The notes under the pieces are model-generated. The model was not told where the DNA came from. It did not search any database and was given only the letters and a program-made list of their open reading frames with translations. A stretch of DNA of 38,666 nt from Folioceros fuciformis (lineage: Eukaryota > Anthocerotophyta > Anthocerotopsida > Anthocerotales). The stretch's first letter is position 1. Every line of letters starts with the position of its first letter. The stretch covers positions 1 to 38,666 of the forward strand of contig JBNGIO010005507.1 in NCBI GenBank assembly GCA_049999805.1, given 5' to 3'. This document shows, piece after piece, positions 33,122 to 38,666 of the stretch. The translations under genes and the position numbers were made by a program.

Positions 33122-33662
33122 TTTTTTTTTGTGAGAATGTGAGTGAATCGGCTTAGCTTGTGAATAAGACTTGGGTATTTATACTCAAAGTCTCCTTGGC
33201 CTTTGGTGTTTTGATGGGACTGAGTGACAGGGCCGAGAAGAAGTGTGAGCGAGAGTGACCTTGCCCTTGGTGGTTCGGGGGTACTCAGGTGTCCATATAT
33301 GCACTCCCCCCCCCCCCCATTGAAACTAAGAAAATAAGGAAGGGGCATGGACTTCGGTAGTTGTGGACTTAGATGAAAAATCGGGATGTTGTGACTGGGT
33401 GACGGTAGCGAGTTGGGCGACCGTCGTGGAAGGGGAACGGCCAGTATACAAGCCTAAGGAATCGGGGCGACTACTTGGCATTCGAAGTAGGAGCGTGGCT
33501 GCGAGTGGGGAGCGAGAGCGGGAGTAGCCGTGGAGCGCAACGCCGACCAGAAGTGAAGTAGGCGTGGCTGCAGAGGAGAGGAGCGGAGCGGAAGAGGGAC
33601 GCCGTGCGACCCACAGGCGCAGGAGGGCAGAGGCGTTCAAAGCACGCAGGTGATCAGGCAGA
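33122..33662. other. Intergenic, LTR-like, with a 13-C run
   Basis: No gene supported. A poly-T run follows 33121. On the minus strand GTATAAATACCC (about 33,175-33,186) is a good TATA box of the kind seen in LTR promoters. A run of 13 C lies at 33306-33318. From 33,400 the sequence becomes G-rich with repeated GGAGCG/GAGTAG words. Confidence 0.4.
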
Positions 33663-34309
33663 ATGAGGGCCCTCCCGGAGCTGCTACTAGGAGTAACGGC
33701 AACTGGAGAGGGGGAAGGACCTCATGTCCCGAAGATAGATGTGGTCCTGTGGCCCAACATGGAGCACTGGAGGGTCAGAGCCGGAGGGATGGCTGAAGAG
33801 CTAGGCCTCGGGTTCATGACCCACAGGTGGAATCATGCAGCGCCGAGACTGGATAGGGAGTGCACCCTGAGGATGAGGGAGCCAGTCCGCAAAGAAGGGA
33901 TCAGAGGCAGAACCTAGAGCTGATAAGGCGGGTGTATGGCCGCGACCAAGAGGAGGAGGGAAGACTCGTGCTGGAGTCCTTGAAGAAGCGTAGCAGCACA
34001 GCGGCCGCCGAGGCGCTGTTCAAGCCGGGCACCAAACAGGAAGCCAACGAATGGCTGATTCGTGACATGGCCAATCCCCAGCTGATGGGCCTGGCTAGAT
34101 GGTTTTTGAGTTTCTTGCAGATTCGCAAGCAGGACTATTTGTCGGACCAAATGCTCCTGTTCGTGCACGAAGTCGTCAAGGGGAGTAAGGTAGATTGGGA
34201 AAAAATTCTGTATGCCAGGATTGATGAGGAGAGGCAAAATTTGACCCTGCCTTCTCCTCGACCTTCTATGATCTCCCCCCTTTTTGGTACATATTTATTG
34301 CTACGCTAA
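33663..34309 (+). pseudogene. Unidentified transposon-like ORF, N-terminal part (two frames)
   Basis: Two overlapping open frames: 33663-33917 (84 codons) and 33860-34309 (149 codons). The second encodes a helical segment with LFKPGTKQEANEWLIRDMANP, GLARWFLSFLQIRKQDYLSDQ, MLLFVHEVVKGSKVDWEKILYARIDEERQNL. This resembles, by eye only, the conserved helical block of plant transposon proteins found next to Ulp-like or plant-mobile domains; I cannot confirm the family. The frame change near 33,870 and the shift to the next frame at about 34,310 are either frameshifts or unrecognised introns. Confidence 0.45.
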
Positions 34310-34313
34310 CCTT

Positions 34314-36131
34314 ATGTCTGAACTGGAGATACTCGCCTCGCTGCACATGTGGAGGCCGATAAGGGACGTGAAGTGGAAGCCCATCGAGCCATAGGAGGTC
34401 GACTCCAGCAGCTGAGAGTCGGGAGGCGGGGATAGTTTAGGAGAGGAGACCCCCACCAGGCAGAAGAGGAAGGCAGGGGCAGGAAAGAGGACTCCTGCCA
34501 AAAGGAGACAAGCTAGTGGGTAGGTCACCAGGAGAGGAAGCGGGTCGGCGCCATAAGAGGCAGCCCCGGAGTAGGCTGAACAAAAACCAGAGGATGTCCA
34601 GGAGCTAGCAAAGCAGGGGCAAGACAAAGAAGAGCCAGAGGCACCTCAAGAGCAGGTGCCATAAATGGAGATGGCCCCGCCTGAGGTCATGACCGAGTTA
34701 GGGCACGTTCCGGAACAGGAAGCCTTCCCAGGATGGGAAGAAATTTTTAGAAGAATCCCCCTGGTGGATAGGCTGCAGGCAGGGGAGCTGGAGAGGCTGT
34801 GAGCGCTGCTGGGGAGGCAAATCACAAAAAGGGGAATGGCCCCTGTAGAGTTGTAGGAGGTGGACCTGCCGGGACTGACCTCAACAATGGTGCAAGCACA
34901 AGCGGACCTACTGGACCAGGCGGCCAGGGCGCTGACCTGGCTGAGCATGGGGGCGGAGAGGGAGGCTGAGGCCCGGAGCAAGGAGGCGGAAGCAAGAGGG
35001 AAGAAGGCCGAAGCCTGGAGGCAGCTGGCGGAGTCCAAGATGGCACAGCGACTCCTGGAAGAAAAGTAGTGGGTCTTGAGTGAGGACAAGGCACAGGTGG
35101 AGGAAGAGGTGCGCCAAGCGAGGGCAGAGATACAAGCGCTGAAGGAACAATAGGGGACACTCCTAGCTCAGGTGAGGGAAGCCCATGAGACTAATATGGA
35201 GATGCAACAGGAGATGGCTAGGGCCCAGGAGCAGGAGATGGCCACAGTGGAACAAGTTCAGAAGCTGGTTGACAGGTACAAGCAAGAGCGGGACGAGGCC
35301 AGGGAGCGAGTAAAGGGCAAGGGCAAGGCTGGGCGAAGTAGTCGAACGGCAACACCGATAGCCGAAGGGGCTACTGGTAGTCGAGTGGCAACGCCGGTAG
35401 CTGAAGGGGCTACCGGTAGTCGTGCGACAATGGAGGTAGCCGAGGAGACTATCAGTAGAGGAGGGACGACGCCGGTAGCCGAAGCCCCGACCCCGGTAAT
35501 TGAAGAGGTGTTGGCAGAAGCTCTTGTGCCCAGACGCTCTAGAAGAGCAACTCGCGCCAGGAGGACTGAGCAGGGGGAAGTAGCAACTGGAGGGATGGAG
35601 GACCCTCTGGTACCCCAGGAGAGCAGGGGGCAGGCGACTCGAGGTAGCCCAAGGGAGGAAGGGGTAAGCACCTCCTTTACGACAGAGGGTCGGGTTGTGC
35701 TGTAGTATGAGGAGGAGGCCACTTATGTGTCGGGCCTCTATGTGGAAGGAGCCTGAGTTCTGAAGTTGTTTTTGTATGTACGTATGGGCACAGGAGGGAC
35801 GCAAGGCTACGGCCTACAACTGAGGACCCGCAGGGGCATCTACTACTACCGCTGGCGGGTGTGGGGACTACCTCACTGCTATTCCGAGGCAGTCCTGGAG
35901 GAGTTGACAGAGGAGGAGGCGCAACAGTGGATTGAGCGGGAGCCTGTCCTCATCTTCAGCAATCGGCGACGGAGGGAGGAGGACCCATCTGCACTGCCGC
36001 CAACGAGGTCCAGCAGCAGCAGCAGTGAGGTGGAGGTACTTTGGGAGGACCTGCCTAACCAACGGCGAGGTAGGAGGGCCAGAGGCGGGCCAGTGAGGGG
36101 AGGAGCGCAACAGCCAGGAGGAAGGCGCTAG
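34314..36131 (+). pseudogene. 1.8 kb coiled-coil transposon-like frame with 12 in-frame stops
   Basis: One frame (ATG at 34314, MSELEILASLHMWRPIRDVK) runs to TAG at 36129-36131 with no frameshift. Internal stops are at 34392, 34413, 34521, 34554, 34572, 34662, 34800, 34854, 35067, 35151, 35703 and 35754 (seven TAG, two TAA, three TGA); each is one C-to-T step from CAG, CAA or CGA. The product has an acidic and basic N-terminal part, a long Ala/Glu/Gln coiled coil (AEREAEARSKEAEARGKKAE; AQEQEMATVEQVQKLVDRYK), a Gly/Ala/Thr repeat region with about four copies of TPVAEGATGSR, and a basic C-terminus with RRGIYYYRWRVWGLPHCYSE and an Arg/Gly-rich tail. I do not recognise the family. It continues the ORF at 33663-34309. 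Confidence 0.6.
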
Positions 36132-36246
36132 CGGCGAGGAGAGAGGTGATAGTAATTGCAGTCTAGGCTAGTTTTTTTTAGATTGCTTTTGCTTGGACCT
36201 AAGTTGCTCACCATTAAGAGCGCTGTCTGACCCCCCTGACAGACTT
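36132..36246. other. Short non-coding stretch between the relic ORF and the inverted repeat
   Basis: Contains a GTTTTTTTTA run near 36,170-36,180. No gene supported. Confidence 0.4.
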
Positions 36247-36531
36247 TATGGTGGAAGGGACTGCCACTACCGTGTACAAGAGGCCGGTTTGGGGCCTCAA
36301 GAAAGCAGCAAAAATCAGCCCAACATTCCAACCTTGCGGAAGCCTAACAATGGCCGTTGCTGGAAAGGGAGGTCCAGGCAAGCGAGCGCACGTAGTGTTT
36401 TGAGGGTGTGGTGTGCAGGTGGTGGTTGCTCCGTGACTGGAGTTTCGGGGACGAATCAGGAGGAGGAGCCTTGCCGAGTGGGAGTTGCGCTCCCCAGCTA
36501 TCCCCGTGACGGTCGCGTGGAGTGGTGAGAG
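36247..36531 (+). repeat. Inverted-repeat arm 1
   Basis: The reverse complement of this arm matches 37951-38222 over nearly its whole length, for example TTCCGCAAGGTTGGAATGT, TTGCCTGGACCTCCCT, CAGCAACGGCCAT and GGCCCCAAACCG. By eye about four-fifths of bases agree, and many differences are C/T or G/A. Similarity stops sharply at GTGGTGAGAG on the inner side. The arm lies about 115 bases after the coiled-coil relic. Confidence 0.88.
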
Positions 36532-37950
36532 GACTTGTGGGGGATAATATTGCACCTAGGGATGCTGCGAGGTCCACACAAACCCTCTTTGTCGTTATAG
36601 CACTGGGATTCGATCCCAAGGGAATGAGTTGTGTCAAATAACATAGGTTTTCTCACAAAGTCAGTTACTACCCAAGGTTAGTCTTCTCTCACCTACCGCA
36701 TGGCTACTTACTATTCACTACCTCTACCCCGTTGCGACTAGGCTACCCCCGTCGCCCCTCAACTACCCTGACCCTGGACTACCTGACGGACTATTCGACT
36801 ACCAGGGGGGGCTCTTCAACTACCATCTCTCGGCTACCTCAGTGGGGTCCACTCCTTCTCTCTCTTCCCTCGCTCTCCCCTCTTCTCTCCCTCTCTCTTC
36901 TCTTTCTCTCTCTTAGCCCTAGGAACTTACCTCCATTCCGATTTCTCTCCACCCTTAACCTTCATATTGGGGGCCTTCACCTTCACCCACGGCCTCTCAA
37001 GCACACGCATACACATACACACAAGGTTCCTCTCTCTCACGGGCTCACACTTCTCCCCACGCTTCAGTCACACATGGACGCAGTTCTGCCGTCAGCCCTC
37101 AGGCATTTTGTCACAGCACATAGCCACCACCATTTCTCACCACCTTCCGCGCTCCAAACACCCCTTCCTCAGTCGCGCGCACACAATCAATGCCACATCT
37201 TCCAATCACCACAAAGAACGCGCACCCAGCTGCGCAGCGGCACCCTGGCTGAACACTTACCAGGATCTGACCCACTACCTGATCATACTTGAGTCACTCA
37301 TCCATTACTTCCTTCGCCACTCTAGCGACCTTTGTTCTATCACTGTTGCTACAATCTCACACAGCACTCTGCTCAATACCCGCTCTCACCCGGATCACAC
37401 CAACAGCACCTAACCACTCGGCCCCGATCCCCAAATCCGCTCTCACTCACACACCTTACTCAGGCACTTCTTGACACCGCACGTCACCACAATGCATGCT
37501 CAACTCACTTCCCCACTCAGCCGACACTCATATAGTCAATCCTTCCACCAGTCTTGAACTCGCCTTCACACGCTTAAGTACGCCGACTTTATCACATGTT
37601 CACATCTCGCTCACACTTCCGAACACACCTTTCACTTCCAAACTCGCAACCCCAACACCCAACTACACCAACTCTTCGTCTCCTCCCTTCGCGCTCGACC
37701 CGCTTGATTCCTTCTCATTGTCACATTCAAGGCTCAACACTTCTCGACTTTGCTCACTCTCGGACTCGGCCATCCCGGCCTTCTTTTCTCAATCGACACT
37801 CTCTTCTGCCGTCTCCCGGCTCTTTTTCTCCAACTCACCCACCTCGGGCTTTCTCCCTCTCTCGGAAAATGAAGGAATGGCGGAAACTCCAGAGGCTAAG
37901 GGAAGGTTTTTCACTTCCACTCCAAACTGGCAGATTCGGCCTCTTTTGCT
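36532..37950 (+). other. G-poor, pyrimidine-rich spacer between inverted-repeat arms
   Basis: Plus strand is dominated by C, T and A with very little G from about 36,720 to 37,870. It includes a nearly pure CT tract at about 36,849-36,917 and CACA-type runs near 37,005-37,022. Several open frames exist because of this composition but none shows a domain. No LTR or gene is supported. A possible purine tract (TTGTGGGGGATAATATTG) sits right beside arm 1. Confidence 0.6.
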
Positions 37951-38222
37951 CTCACCACTCTACGCGACGGTCAGCGGGATAGCTAGGGAGCGTATCTCCC
38001 ACTCGGCGAGGCTTCTCCTCCCGATTCATCCCCGAAACTTCGATCATGGAGCAGCCACCACCTGCACCCACACCCTTAGAACACTAAGTGCGCTCACTTG
38101 CCTGGACCTCCCTGTCCAGCAACGGCCATCGCTAGGCTTCCGCAAGGTTGGAATGTCGGGCTGGTTTTTATTGACTTTCCGAGGCCCCAAACCGACCTCT
38201 TGTACACGATTGTGGACTCCAC
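37951..38222 (-). repeat. Inverted-repeat arm 2
   Basis: Partner of arm 1 in opposite orientation; see 36247-36531. Landmarks on the plus strand are TCCCACTCGGCGAGGCT, CCGAAACTTCGATCATGGAG, GGCTTCCGCAAGGTTGGAAT and GAGGCCCCAAACCG. The arm lies at the end of a 245-codon open frame that I regard as a by-product of base composition. Confidence 0.88.
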
Positions 38223-38439
38223 ATGCTGAATAGGTCCTTGGAAAATGGTAGGATTTCTCTTTTTGGGAATCTCTAAGTGAACCCTGTGGTGAAATGGTTA
38301 AAAGATTAGGTTAGATTAGTAGCTAGATTAGTGGTGAGGCGAGGCGCGTCTTTGAAGGGTTGCTGGAATGATATGAGAGAAGGGATGGAATGATTTGAGA
38401 GAGGAGGGAGAGTATTGAGAGGCACTGACCATTTTGGTA

Positions 38440-38666
38440 GTCTTGAGAGGTTGGTCAATTTTGGTAAGGGCACCCAGTGGTGTCCATGGGACACAACCCC
38501 TATTAGGTCAGAACTAGGTTTGGGTCAAAGTTAGGGTTAGGTCAGAGTTAGGTTAAGGTTAGAACTAGGGGCGGCTTAGGTCAGAGAGATTGCTGGGTGG
38601 TTGACTGAGGCTAACCCTAATAGATAGAGATGGAGGTTTGGGCCAAGGTAGTATAAGAGGCTAGAC
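38440..38666 (+). repeat. Degenerate GTTAGG-type repeats
   Basis: Repeated AGGTCAGA, TTAGGGTTAGG and AGGTTAAGGTTAG words between about 38,507 and 38,580, with related AGATTAGGTTAGATTAG near 38,303-38,320. They resemble decayed plant telomere repeats (TTTAGGG) but no run is perfect for more than two units. No gene is supported from 38,223 to the window end. Confidence 0.45.

Noticed and set aside
28305-36131. Recoded UAG or an alternative genetic code explaining the many TAG codons
   Set aside because: TAA and TGA also interrupt the same frames, host genes end normally with TAG, TAA or TGA, and lesions include frameshifts and active-site loss.
37496-38233. 245-codon plus-strand frame
   Set aside because: Lies in a G-poor stretch that suppresses stop codons and covers an inverted-repeat arm whose partner is non-coding.

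Overview
The window is nuclear DNA of a land plant. The evidence is GT-AG spliceosomal introns in most of the genes, plant-type families (a brassinosteroid-receptor-like LRR kinase, a HUB-type H2B ubiquitin ligase, the chloroplast Holliday-junction resolvase MOC1), and plant-type Copia, PIF/Harbinger and MULE-like relics. I suspect a non-flowering plant (moss, liverwort, lycophyte or fern grade) because the ectodomain and leader are divergent, but I cannot fix the species. Six runs of N are assembly gaps. One interrupts the kinase domain of the receptor gene and one the TPR region of another gene.

Region 1 (1-18,044) is a compact gene island of alternating orientation. A BRI1/BRL-like receptor kinase (+, 2086-6205) faces a DENR translation factor (-, 6917-8660). 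DENR diverges from a HUB/BRE1 RING E3 ligase (+, 9099-14578, 19 exons). That gene faces MOC1 (-, 14845-16025), which diverges from a DPF-motif/TPR protein (+, 16397-18044). I placed the exon boundaries by hand from splice sites, reading phase and family conservation. All exons join in phase and give full-length products apart from sequence lost in gaps.

Region 2 (18,045-22,440) holds minisatellites and a decayed PIF/Harbinger-type element: a Myb/SANT-like ORF and a transposase, both broken. Region 3 (22,756-24,763) is one further intact host gene, an RlmI-like PUA plus SAM methyltransferase with 8 exons. Region 4 (24,880-26,345) is two tandem-repeat blocks, the second an about 1.2 kb satellite with embedded ATGCA pentamers.

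Region 5 (26,346-38,666) is a transposon graveyard. It contains a SWIM zinc-finger (MULE/FAR1-like) relic, a 5'-truncated Copia polyprotein, a minus-strand unidentified relic, a fragment of a second Copia family, and a 1.8 kb unidentified coiled-coil reading frame. A 280 bp inverted repeat with a 1.4 kb spacer and telomere-like repeats end the window. Almost all nonsense lesions here are explained by single C-to-T (or G-to-A) changes, mostly CAG to TAG or TGG to TAG, with few frameshifts. This fits long-term decay of methylated transposon DNA.

The host genes do not form one pathway. They are housekeeping or signalling genes (hormone reception, translation reinitiation, H2B ubiquitination, plastid DNA segregation, probable membrane trafficking, RNA methylation) packed head-to-head and tail-to-tail. 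I found no convincing new multi-gene system. The least explained items are the coiled-coil transposon frame, the inverted repeat beside it, and the DPF/TPR protein.
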